NCBI GenBank assembly: GCA_951799405.1
Contig: OX637359.1
Location: 6,878,201 to 6,942,200, forward strand
Source of the DNA: Agapetus fuscipes
Taxonomy: Eukaryota > Arthropoda > Insecta > Trichoptera > Glossosomatidae
Direction of reading: 5' to 3'
Length of the DNA stretch: 64,000 bases
The stretch's first letter is position 1. Each line of letters begins with the position of its first letter. This document shows, one piece after another, positions 1 through 8,806 of the stretch. The notes under the pieces are model-generated. The model was given only the letters and a program-made list of their open reading frames with translations, searched no databases and was not told the DNA's origin. The position numbers and the translations under genes are program-made.

Positions 1-72
1 CTGAAACCCTGGAGGCATAGGCAAAAGTGAATCAAGTTTGTACAGAAGAGGGGTCAGCCTCATACAACAATA
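1..72 (-). mobile_element. LINE-A 3'-end repeat, fragment
   Basis: Read on the minus strand this matches the start of the roughly 230-bp LINE-A 3' repeat: the phrase TATGAGGCTGACC followed by a diverged stretch ending in GGTTTCAG. It is cut by the window edge. Confidence 0.6.
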
Positions 73-194
73 GTTGTATTAAATGCAGAATAGCACTTTG
101 GCGTATTTTCAAGCTAACAAATAATATCATATTGCAGCTATGACCGACTGTTCTTTAGCCCACCAAGTGACGTCACAATTTTCCACACGTTTTA

Positions 195-367
195 GTGAGG
201 TCCGCACCTGAATTGGCATAGACAAAATTGTGTCTTTACACCTCCAGTTTGCTAGGGAAAATGTATACATATATTTTTTAATGATTGCTAAGGACTGCAG
301 TTCCATACAACACTGACGTTTGCTCGCCGAGAATAAAGTTTCAAATTAAAAAAATGTTTGGACCTCA
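195..367 (+). mobile_element. MITE family 1 (GAGGTCCG ends)
   Basis: The copy starts TGAGGTCCG and ends GGACCTCA, an imperfect terminal inverted repeat. The interior carries the family's recurring phrases: CATAGACAAAATTGTG, TTGCTAGGGAAAA, TTGCTAAGGACTGCAGT and GACGTTTGCTCGCCGAGA. No coding capacity. Other copies lie near 4143, 16570-17130 (split), 23731, 44722, 46745, 61528 (split) and 62690-63165 (split). The superfamily is not determined. Confidence 0.65.
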
Positions 368-399
368 TTGTGCTAACTCTATTAAAGTTCTATTAACAA

Positions 400-453
400 T
401 AATAATATTAGAATGATTTATTTGGTGAGCGCTGTTTTTGTGTGAATCACACC
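400..453 (-). mobile_element. SINE1 (tail A), 3'-tail part of a split copy
   Basis: On the minus strand this is the SINE1 3' tail: GGTGTGATTCACACAAAAAC, AGCGCTCACCAAATAAAT, then an ATT-rich run. It ends abruptly where a LINE sequence begins. The body of the same SINE resumes at 1488 in the same orientation, so the LINE at 455-1487 appears to have inserted into an older SINE. Confidence 0.7.
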
Positions 454-454
454 A

Positions 455-1487
455 TTTACCGATCCTATTTATTTTATACACGGCCGACATTGAGAGCATA
501 GTCGAGAAATGGAGCCTTACTACACATGCATATGCAGATGACTGGCAGATTTACTCTCAGTGTCGACCACACATGGCGGGAGCTCTCAGTAACAGAATGG
601 CAGCTTGCATTGCGGAGATCGGTGAATGGATGACAAGCAATGGCCTAATCCTTAACATGGGTAAGACGGAAATTATGTGGGCGGCTACGTCCAGGCGTGA
701 TCATCTCCTGACAACTCGCGTACCACTCTCCATTGGGGGACAGCTGATTCAGCCGTCAGATTCAGTGAGACTTCTAGGAGTCACACTGGATCGGAACCTC
801 ACAATGGGAGAGCAGTTGAATAACACGGTATCCTCCTCGTTTTTTGAACTTCGCCAGATTAAGGCAATCAGGAGATGTTTACCATCAGGGGCGGTCAGGA
901 CCCTGGTTAACGCTTTTGTGATGTCTCGGGTTGACTATTGCTCAACGCTGTATATAGGTCAGCCGAAAAAACAGTTCAGCCGACTACAATCTGTGCTGAA
1001 CTCTGCAGCAAGACTCATTTTCGGGATGTCCAAATTTAATCATATTACTCCATTGTTGAAAGAACTGCATTGGCTTCGTTTTCCGGAGAGGGTGGTCTAC
1101 CGTGTTTGTTTGATGGTTTACAAAGCTGTCAATGGTACGGCTCCTTCATACCTGTCTGACATGTTCTCACCTATTGAGATAGATTTGAGACGCCAAACTC
1201 TCAGATCTGCAGGGTGTGGGGTGGTTGACTTAGTCCAGCCGTCACGTCAGACACGCACTAATTTTGGGGACCGTGCTTTCCGGTTTGCGGGCCCAATGGA
1301 GTGGAACAGACTACCACCTAATGTGAGGAAGGCAGAAACTGTTGGTGTCTTTAAAGGAGCACTAAAGACGCATCTTTACAAAAAATCTTATCCGTGATTT
1401 GAGAGGGCCCTTGAGGTGTGACACACACAAAAACGGCGCTCTTCAATTATGTGTACCTTATAAATAAATTATCCTTGTATATATATA
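455..1487 (+). mobile_element. 5'-truncated CR1/L2-like non-LTR retrotransposon
   Basis: The segment holds the C-terminal half of a reverse transcriptase, a stop at 1395-1397, and a 3' end (1404-1487) containing CTTGAGGTGTGACACACA and AACGGCGCTC followed by an AT-rich tail. This 3' end is nearly the same as the SINE1 tail seen at 34845-34885 and 41345-41400 (minus), the usual sign that a LINE mobilises a SINE. No endonuclease or 5' UTR remains. It lies inside a minus-oriented SINE1 copy. Confidence 0.75.
462..1397 (+). pseudogene. Reverse transcriptase C-terminal fragment (CR1/L2-like LINE)
   Basis: About 311 residues remain open. RT homology begins at PILFILYTADIE, followed by the catalytic YADD motif (YADDWQIY) and the thumb region. 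The C-terminal domain reads HWLRFPERVVYRVCLMVYKA, then FGDRAFRFAGPMEWNRLPPN and FKGALKTHLYKKSYP. That HWL...YKA...GDRAF...WN.LP pattern is typical of CR1/L2-type LINEs. The reading frame runs upstream into SINE1 tail sequence, so the few residues before PILF are not RT and there is no genuine start codon. The motifs before YADD and the endonuclease are missing, so this cannot be an active protein. The unbroken frame suggests a moderately recent insertion. Confidence 0.8.
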
Positions 1488-1722
1488 TGAGCCCTCTGCG
1501 AGCTTGGTAGTCACTATAGAAAGCATCAATTTTCAAGCAAGACCCAGTTGCTGTCAGGCTGGATGGACCTTAAGTGACCGGTCTTTGGTAAAGGTTTATG
1601 AAATTTTTAACCCAGTAACAAGCATATTTGAAAATATAAATGGTATATTATAGTGCTCCATCGAACGCACAACCTTCCATTTACGAGTCCGAAGCCTTGC
1701 CACTAGACTACGGGCCGATCAC
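1488..1722 (-). mobile_element. SINE1 (tRNA-derived), body and head of a split copy
   Basis: On the minus strand, from 1722 downward, it starts with a tRNA-like head: CGTAGTCTAGTGGCAAGGC (A-box like) and a degenerate B-box region before GGAGCAC. The body follows: ACCGGTCACTTAAGGTCCAT, CCAGCCTGACAGCAACTGGG, TCTTGCTTGAAAATTGATGC, ending at CGCAGAGGGCTC. The expected 3' tail is found at 400-453, on the far side of the inserted LINE. Confidence 0.75.
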
Positions 1723-1752
1723 AATTGTAGTGTATTTCAACTTCATATTTAC

Positions 1753-2082
1753 CGGTCTGACTTTATGGATTGCAACAGCCAGTCCCAAGCCTGCCAATGT
1801 GTAGATTCCGATCTAAAAACAAACAGTAATCATATGTATTCAAATGTCAGACATGTTATAAGAAAAAATACACACTTCCCAGTCCTGATAACGTTCAGAT
1901 ACTGTTATGCAATTCTTTAAAAGATAAAAAAAACATTATTGACTTCCAAGTTATAGGCTAACTAATAAAAAATAATCTTACTAATTGACGGTACAAATAA
2001 AAGTTGGTGTCACCTGAACGCCGCGCGTGTTTTGTTCTAAAGTTGCGATTATTTCATCGGATAGAGTTCGTTTCGCCTGCAT
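1753..2082 (-). CDS. 5' part of an unfinished minus-strand gene; possible C3orf33-like membrane protein
   Basis: Two candidate exons are visible. Exon 1 (2082-2014) starts ATG and encodes MQAKRTLSDEIIATLEQNTR plus GVQ, then a GTGACA donor. Exon 2 (1812-1753) follows a TTTGTTTTTAG acceptor, encodes IGIYTLAGLGLAVAIHKVRP, and ends at a GTAAAT donor. Both are phase 0 and join without a stop. The joined product has a charged N-terminus and one hydrophobic segment, suggesting a membrane anchor. Later exons would lie left of the window. The N-T-x-G-V...hydrophobic...K-V-R-P pattern faintly recalls the anchor of C3orf33-family proteins, but this is a guess. The SINE/LINE cluster at 400-1722 would then be intronic. 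Confidence 0.35.
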
Positions 2083-3769
2083 CTTGATTATGATGTACTT
2101 TTATAATAACAGAGCAATTTTTTTGGACATATTTATTTTTAAAAATTACACAACTACCCACACCACGGACGAGCGATTGCGATTCGAACAGATGGAAGTG
2201 GGACAACTGTCAAAATAATGACAGATTTGTAGGGAAATATTTATTTTTACTGCAACAATAATAAATATATTTTTTTAATGTACAGATATGCAGAGGAAAT
2301 AAAAAATCATATTCTAATAAATACATTTTTTTTTGCTTATTACATTAAAAATACTTTGAAATTTATCATTTTATTTTGAGAAAGTATTATACCTACCGGT
2401 CTGGAATAAAAAGTGGGATTTAATATTTTTTGATAGATGCTGACCACCCTATTTTTTGTTATTGAAATGTTGCCAGCGTGAGAATAAATATTTTTCCTAG
2501 ATATAATGGAAAATAAAATAGAATTGACAGTTTTTTTTGTTATATGATCACTTCTTTATTTTTATTGATAAATGACCCCCCTATTCTCCGTTGACGATCT
2601 TCGCTTGAAGGAAACCTGTGATTTTAATATACATCCACAAAATTGACTCTTACCTTTTCTTGGCTTGTTTGTGTGGTTTATCAAATGTTTGCAGTCTTGC
2701 CACTTGAAAACGTAATGATCATAAATATTTTATTTTTATGGAACATAGTGCCGTTTTTGTAATATTTTTTTTAAGTTAAGTTATTTTCTCAAGATTCCAG
2801 CTTCCTGAAACACATCCACCTACTAATGCTCTCACTGTCGAGCCGTGTGATCATCCATTTAGGAACAGTTGAGTGATACACGAATTACAATGATCGTAGG
2901 TAGCAGTTAAGGCAGTCTGTGGGCAGTACGATGCATGATGTTTACGTCTACAAACTGTTAAAATCATTGCAGTGAATAATTTATAATGGGAACAAATAAA
3001 AACAAAATAAGGGAATTCTGAGTTTCGCGAAAAAAACCACAACACCCCACTGTTGCTTGTGTTGATCGAAAACGGTTTAACGTGGGCTTTGTAGTTCGTG
3101 GGTGATAAATTAAATGTATAAGTGAACAATATTTGAATCAAATTGGCCATTCCACTTCAATAAAAGGAAAATTATCCACTAAAATCATCACAACAACGAA
3201 CCAGCGAGGAATTTGGAGCGTTGCCCCTTCGCTTCCTGTGATTATGTATGGGTGAAAATTGTTGATTAGAAAGCAACATGGATGTTCTGACAGTTGAGCC
3301 ATGAATGCTAATATAATGACTTCAGGTAAATAAAAAGCCTACAAACCCATTTTAATACAATTTAAATGTGGTTATCTAAGTTTATTCAATAATTGTGTCG
3401 GGAAAAATGGAACCCAAACAAAAATGTCCGCCAGGTTTAACACAGCGCAATATTTTGTGCCTTACTGATTACATTTTCGATTGGAAAGCTGTTAATAATA
3501 TTCACGCTTGTTGACTATTTATTTCTACACATATTTTTACAATATCTACTATCTTTTTATCGTTAAATAACACGTATATAACCTTATCATTTTTAATCAC
3601 TACAAGTATTTTTGCGTAAAAAATGTTTTCGTTGTCTAACAAATGTTTCACCAAATTCCATTCATTTTTTCACAATGTTTATTTATGCAGCACAAGTATT
3701 CCAATTAGCATTTTTATGCTCGCATTTTTTAAATTCTTTATTATCTTATTGTATTCATGAAAATAAATA
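2083..3769. other. No supported gene
   Basis: AT-rich sequence. The only possible signal is on the minus strand, an AAGCCAAGAAAAG/GTAAGAG donor-like site near 2655-2667 that could end a 5' UTR exon of the gene at 2082. Nothing else supports this. Confidence 0.4.
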
Positions 3770-3955
3770 ATATTTATATGTTGGTATGAGACTGACCACC
3801 CATTCCGTAAAAATTGGTTCATTTTTATGAATGTCACCTCTGTTTCTGGGAAATGCAAGAGTTTGTTTGAAGATTGGGTTTTATTTTGTTTTAGCTTGTG
3901 GGCGTGCATTAAATATGAATCTATGATGTTAATATATCTTTGCAACTTAGGTTCT
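3770..3955 (+). mobile_element. LINE-A 3'-end repeat, diverged copy
   Basis: The order of family phrases is kept: TTGGTATGAGACTGACCACC, ATTGGTTCA, AATGTCACCTCTGTTTC, then AATATATCTTTGCAACTTAG. It has no reverse transcriptase and is degenerate, so it is an old copy. Confidence 0.7.
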
Positions 3956-4011
3956 CATTTTTTGGGAAAGCTGAGTAAGCCTTATTATTCAGTATTTGGA
4001 TTTCGGGTTTA

Positions 4012-4110
4012 AAATAAACACAAAAAGTCATTTCTGACAGCCTTGGTGGGGATCGAACCCTAGCCCACTTGAGCTATTGATTGAATGCTATCCCACTAAT
4101 AAAAAATCAA
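4012..4110 (-). mobile_element. SINE2 (tRNA-derived) head fragment
   Basis: On the minus strand there is a tRNA-like head, with GGGTTCGATCCCC as B box, followed by the family body phrase GGCTGTCAGAAATGAC. The rest of the element is missing. Confidence 0.6.
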
Positions 4111-4142
4111 AATTCATACTCAGTTCTGACTCCATCTTTTCA

Positions 4143-4300
4143 ATGAGGTCCGCATGTGAATTGATATAGACAAAATTGTGATGTCACACGGCTGGGTTGC
4201 TAGGGAAAAGGCAAAAAAACATTTTGTTAGTAGTTTGTGCATGGTCCTATACAAGTGTGAAGTTTGCACGCTGAGAAAAAAAATTAAAAGTTGTGCCGAG
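4143..4300 (+). mobile_element. MITE family 1 copy
   Basis: It begins TGAGGTCCGCATGTGAATTG and includes ATAGACAAAATTGTGATGTC and GGTTGCTAGGGAAAAGGC. The right end is degenerate. Confidence 0.65.
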
Positions 4301-4753
4301 TTTATTTCTCATTCATATTATTTTACTTAAGTAGAACAATGTAAGTAACCCCAATCATTGTTTTGTTCTTTTTATAATCAACCTCAAGACATAATCTGAT
4401 TCAGGAACTGCTTTCTAGGAAATCCATACACCGGTATTTAACTGACTGTGTATTTCCTTGCATTGCTGCAGATAGCAGCTCCTTCCCATTCTTGCTCTGT
4501 GCATTCTTAATCTTTTCAAACGAGGCCATGTTGAATGGATGCTTTACTATCAATACCTAGTCGCATATTTACTCTGCATTTATATCCTATACGTGTTGGT
4601 AAGTTAATAAAAATAACAATGTATGAAAGTGAAGCATATGACAGTGAAGTTGAAGCGATTGACGTATAATGTAATGGACCCGAAAGTAACTTACAGCATT
4701 GAAGCATAGTATGAGACACAACCATCAGCCAGCCTTGTCAAAAGATCATTCCT

Positions 4754-4905
4754 TTACTCCGACTATAAAACACTGTGTCAATTCCCCTTAGATTGTGTAA
4801 ATAGAACAAATGAATGAAAAGTAAATCCATCACTTAGAGTGCTGTCGTATCTTCTATACATTTTTCTGGTGACTCAATCGAGGGAAATTTACAAACTTAA
4901 TGTTT
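4754..4905. repeat. Inverted repeat element, family 2 copy 1
   Basis: About 150 bp with ACTCCGACTATAAAACACTG, a central TTAGATTGTGTAAATAGAAC, and a degenerate inverted right half. Similar segments occur at 13433-13595 and 25910-26070. Non-coding. Confidence 0.45.
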
Positions 4906-4957
4906 CATCCTGAGGTTACAGGTCTCCTTAATATTAATCCATAAATAATAAATTAGG

Positions 4958-5013
4958 ATGATTTATTTGGTGAGCGCTGATTTTATCTGAATCACACCGT
5001 AAGACCCCTCCTT
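4958..5013 (-). mobile_element. SINE1 3'-tail fragment
   Basis: Minus-strand SINE1 tail (GGTGTGATTCAGATAAAA, CAGCGCTCACCAAATAAATC) ending in an ATT-rich run. It lies about 30 bp upstream of a candidate splice acceptor for the PDZ-GEF gene. Confidence 0.65.
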
Positions 5014-5033
5014 ATCCAAATAAAAAGATCATT

Positions 5034-5046
5034 TCTTTTGTTGCAG
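5034..5046 (+). promoter_or_regulatory. Candidate 3' splice site upstream of PDZ-GEF
   Basis: A pyrimidine-rich TTTCTTTTGTTGCAG precedes 5047. If used, the PDZ-GEF mRNA has an upstream non-coding or short-coding exon outside what I can see. The sequence from 5047 carries short upstream ORFs (ATG at 5122 and 5142) and an in-frame TGA at 5123-5125, so the main coding start should lie after this site. Confidence 0.4.
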
Positions 5047-5206
5047 TTATCTTGAGAAGATTAAAAGGCAAAACTACAAATCGACTGAAATTCAAACAGT
5101 AGAAAACTGAAGGAGCGTTTTATGAGCAGCGCATCCCAACAATGTCCATGAGCATTGTGTGCTGAGGGGGAGCTGGACGCCTGTCACTCGGGAGGCGGCT
5201 GGCACG

Positions 5207-8200
5207 ATGTTCAGGGGCAGGCACAGTCCTGAGCTGTACTACCAGCAGCACCTGTGCCACGGGCCCGGTCTGGCCGCAGGCGCGCACGCACACAAGTGCG
5301 CCAGCGACACGAGCTCCGCTTACAGCGGCAGCGACACCATGACCTCCGTGCACAGCTCCCTTGACATGGAGCTGGACCACGAGGTGGACCTGTCCGGCCT
5401 GCTTGAGTCCATCGTGGACTCGGACGAGGAGGAGGACCTCGAGGAGAGCATGGACAGTCTCACGGTCCGAGACGCCGTCCGAGAATGCCTCGAAAAGGAC
5501 CCGTCGGAACGCACAGAAGACGATTTAGAAATCCTCTTAGAATTCACGCAGCACTTGAAAGCTTTCACTAATATGACGTTGAATGTGCGGCGAGCGCTTT
5601 GCTCGGTGATGGTTTTCGCTGTCGTGGAAAAAACTGGAACTATTGTTATGAATGATGGGGAAGAGCATGATTCATGGTCCGTGTTGATCAATGGACATGT
5701 GGAAGTTGAGCATCCCAATGGAGAGATTGAGCATTTGAGTGTCGGGGATAGTTTTGGGATGGCGGAAGCTACGCTGGAGAAGTTGTACCACCGAGGCATC
5801 ATGACTACTCGACTAGATGATTGTCAGTTTGTTTGTATCACACAGACTGATTACTACCGCATCCAGCATCAAGGGGAAGAGAATACGCGAAGACATGAAG
5901 AAGGAGGACAGCTGGTCATGATTACAGAAGTGAGGGTGGATCCGCAGGACCCTGTGAGGCAAGGGCATGTTGTCATCAGAGGCACACCAGCACAATTGAT
6001 GCTCCAACTCATTGAAGAGAATTCCTGTGATCCAACTTACATAGAAGACTTCCTGCTCACTCATAGAACCTTCATTGAAAGCCCTCTCATCCTGGCAAAC
6101 CAGCTCTTAGCTTGGTTCGATGAACCATCAGTGAGAGATAGAGTAACTCGTGTAGTCAGCCTTTGGGCTTCGGGACATTTCACTGACTTTGAAATGGATC
6201 CGCACATGATGGACTTCTTGGAAGATTTTGAAACTCACCTTGAACGTGAGAAAATGGATACCCAGTTGAGATTGCTCAACTTTTCATGTTCTGCCAAAGC
6301 TAGGTCCAGAAGTGTCACCCTTTCGAGGTCGTCGCGAGATGAACCCCTGCATTTTACCATCCTCGGAGGCTATGAAAGAGGCTTTGGAATATTCATCTTA
6401 AAAGTAGACAAGCAGACAAAAGCTGAGGATGTCGGTTTGAAGAGAGGTGACCAAATATTGGATGTGAACGGACAGTCCTTTAAACATGTGAGCCATGCTA
6501 AAGCCATGGAAATCATTGTGGGATCTACACATTTGTGCATAACCGTCAAGAGCAATCTTCTAGCTTTCAAGCAGATGCTTCTATTACCGGAAAACTCGCC
6601 TCGTCAGCGAGGGTATAAAGTTGCCGATGTGATGCAATGGTCAGCTAATCCTAGGACAAGACTGTCTACTGTGGAACTCCTGGGAGACGATCATCCCTAC
6701 GTGGCATCATTCCAATCACCCAACAAGAAATCTCAAGCAGCTATAAAGAAGGAGCCTCCTAAAAGCTTCATGACGTTGGGTCCCAAGAAACGTTTGCAAA
6801 AGGCTTTGATGAAGATGAATATACTTCCAAAGAATACGATAACGGATGGCTTGCATACGGATGATAGCTGCTTACAGAGTACCGAGTCTTTGAGCAAGAC
6901 AAACAACACATTTTATAATTCCCACAGCAACCCAGATCTCATATCCATATGCTATGATGAACTGCAATCCTCCGATTGTCCTGAACACGTGCTGAAGGTT
7001 TACAAAGCTGACCAGACTTGCAAGTATCTGTTGGTTCACAAGGAAACCACCGCACATGAAGTAGTCATGCTGACTCTCAGAGAGTTTGGTATAACAGATC
7101 TCAGCTCTCATTTCTCCTTGTGTGAAGTGTCGGTCTCTGATGGTGGGATCATCAAGCAGCACACCTTGCCGGATCAGCTTCAGAATTTAGCCGAGAGAAT
7201 TGGTCTCAGTTCTCGGTATTATTTAAAGACAAACGGTGTCACGGAAACATTGGTACCTGACGAGATGACCCCGGAATTGTTGAGAGAGAGTGTAGTTCAC
7301 TTTCTGCAGCTCAATGCTGTTGAAGTTGCCATCCAGTTGACTCTGCAAGACTTCACCATCTTCAGGCAGATTGAAAGCACTGAGTTTGTTGATGACTTGT
7401 TTGAGTTGAAAAGCAGATACGGGACTCCCATGTTGGCACAATTTGCTGAGCTTGTGAATAAAGAAATGTTCTGGGTTGTTACTGAGGTGGTTAAGGAACA
7501 GAACATTGTGAGGAGATCAAAGATTATCAAGCAGTTTATTAAAGTGGCGCGCCAGTGCAAAGAATGTAAAAACTTCAATTCTATGTTTGCAATAATTTCT
7601 GGTTTGGGCCATGGAGCTGTGTCTAGATTACGGCTCTCTTGGGAAAAACTGCCGACAAAATACCAGAAACTGTTCTCAGACTTGCAAGAACTCATGGACC
7701 CATCAAGAAACATGTCTAAATATCGACAACTTGTCACTTGCGAGCAAGGCAAGTCTCCCGTCATTCCATTTTATCCAGTTGTTAAGAAAGACTTGACTTT
7801 TATTCATCTCGGGAATGATTCCCGGGTAGAGTGCTTAGTGAACTTTGAAAAGTTAAGAATGATTGCCAAAGAGGTGAGGTCTCTGACCAATATGTGCAGT
7901 GCTCCTTACAACTGGCTCACTCTTCTGGAGTTGAGCAAGCAGACGTCTTCTACAGCCATGGCAGCGCTTAACCAGATGACTGCAGGCGGCGTGCAGCAAG
8001 GACAGGTCACTGTGAAGAGACGGAAGAAGTCAACCGCGGCACCCAACCCTAAGAAGATGTTTGAGGAAGCGCAGATGGTGAGACGCGTGAAAGCTTACCT
8101 CAACAAAATGCAAGTTGAAACTGATGAAGAGAGACTGCACGCACTATCAGCTGAATGTGAAGGAAGCGGATTAGCTCCAGGACCTCAGAGAAAGAGGCAT

Positions 8201-8806
8201 CCTTCACCTTCTCTATCCACTACAAGCAGCGCGAGCTCGGCTAGTGAAGGAAAGAAAGGCTTCGGGGGGAACAAGTTCGGAGCCGCATCCCCACAAGCCG
8301 TACGGAAGTTGCTGGCGTTATCGGAACCAGCCAAAACGCGACCTCATCAACCGCGAGGTCCTCCACCTTCGGGTCCGTCTCCTTGTGCGCACCGACGCGT
8401 AGGATCTACAAGCAGTTCCGGCTCGAGTTGCTACCATCCTGGAGGCAGAGCTGTGCACGAACGCTCGCACTCTGACACTCCTACGCCGCTTCCATCAGTG
8501 GATTTGTCTGCGGAGAGCAGCAGTGTGACATCGCTCGTCAATCTGCCGCTGAGAAAGACAGGTTCGGTGACGAGCAGCGACAGTGGTCATAGCTCTTGTG
8601 CGCCGGGGTATGTGAGAGCGCCCCCTGCCCCTGCGCCCCTCCAGCCTCCGCGTCTTCCGCCCCCATATGGTCTGGCGGCTCAGCTGGCGCGTATGGAGCG
8701 CCTGGGCCGCGCTCACAGCCACGAGGGAGTGCTGCGGCCGTACGACGGTTATTACCACGGCCCGCCTGAAGACGACGATGAAGACCAGCAGGTCTCTGCT
8801 GTCTAG
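5207..8806 (+). CDS. PDZ-GEF: PDZ-GEF / RAPGEF2-like Rap guanine nucleotide exchange factor, single coding exon
   Basis: Family role: activates Rap1/Rap2 by GDP-GTP exchange at membranes and adherens junctions. The first ATG in frame is at 5207 (MFRGRHSPELYY), after an in-frame TGA at 5123. It gives 1,199 residues, against roughly 1,500-1,600 in fly and vertebrate homologues. Approximate domains by residue: Ser-rich SDTSSAYSGSDT segment 30-50; acidic DSDEEEDLEE near 70; cyclic-nucleotide-binding-like domain 118-221; RasGEF_N 253-354; PDZ 379-454 (GFGIF, GLKRGDQILDVNG); Ras-association 589-678; RasGEF 701-900 (ECKNFNSMFAIISGL, NFEKLRMIAKE). The low-complexity Ser/Pro tail ends DEDQQVSAV, the C-terminal PDZ-binding motif also found in vertebrate RAPGEF2. 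The whole coding region is one exon although family members are normally multi-exon. Codons are GC-rich compared with the flanks. It could be the native locus after intron loss or an intact retrogene; no poly(A) tract or target duplication is visible. Confidence 0.93.
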   Translation: MFRGRHSPELYYQQHLCHGPGLAAGAHAHKCASDTSSAYSGSDTMTSVHSSLDMELDHEVDLSGLLESIVDSDEEEDLEESMDSLTVRDAVRECLEKDPSERTEDDLEILLEFTQHLKAFTNMTLNVRRALCSVMVFAVVEKTGTIVMNDGEEHDSWSVLINGHVEVEHPNGEIEHLSVGDSFGMAEATLEKLYHRGIMTTRLDDCQFVCITQTDYYRIQHQGEENTRRHEEGGQLVMITEVRVDPQDPVRQGHVVIRGTPAQLMLQLIEENSCDPTYIEDFLLTHRTFIESPLILANQLLAWFDEPSVRDRVTRVVSLWASGHFTDFEMDPHMMDFLEDFETHLEREKMDTQLRLLNFSCSAKARSRSVTLSRSSRDEPLHFTILGGYERGFGIFILKVDKQTKAEDVGLKRGDQILDVNGQSFKHVSHAKAMEIIVGSTHLCITVKSNLLAFKQMLLLPENSPRQRGYKVADVMQWSANPRTRLSTVELLGDDHPYVASFQSPNKKSQAAIKKEPPKSFMTLGPKKRLQKALMKMNILPKNTITDGLHTDDSCLQSTESLSKTNNTFYNSHSNPDLISICYDELQSSDCPEHVLKVYKADQTCKYLLVHKETTAHEVVMLTLREFGITDLSSHFSLCEVSVSDGGIIKQHTLPDQLQNLAERIGLSSRYYLKTNGVTETLVPDEMTPELLRESVVHFLQLNAVEVAIQLTLQDFTIFRQIESTEFVDDLFELKSRYGTPMLAQFAELVNKEMFWVVTEVVKEQNIVRRSKIIKQFIKVARQCKECKNFNSMFAIISGLGHGAVSRLRLSWEKLPTKYQKLFSDLQELMDPSRNMSKYRQLVTCEQGKSPVIPFYPVVKKDLTFIHLGNDSRVECLVNFEKLRMIAKEVRSLTNMCSAPYNWLTLLELSKQTSSTAMAALNQMTAGGVQQGQVTVKRRKKSTAAPNPKKMFEEAQMVRRVKAYLNKMQVETDEERLHALSAECEGSGLAPGPQRKRHPSPSLSTTSSASSASEGKKGFGGNKFGAASPQAVRKLLALSEPAKTRPHQPRGPPPSGPSPCAHRRVGSTSSSGSSCYHPGGRAVHERSHSDTPTPLPSVDLSAESSSVTSLVNLPLRKTGSVTSSDSGHSSCAPGYVRAPPAPAPLQPPRLPPPYGLAAQLARMERLGRAHSHEGVLRPYDGYYHGPPEDDDEDQQVSAV

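Noticed and set aside
438..461. Start of the LINE reverse transcriptase frame
   Set aside because: These codons belong to the SINE1 tail; RT similarity starts at about 462.
2027..2218. 63-codon plus-strand frame
   Set aside because: Opposite to the better-supported minus-strand exon at 2014-2082 and without recognisable features.
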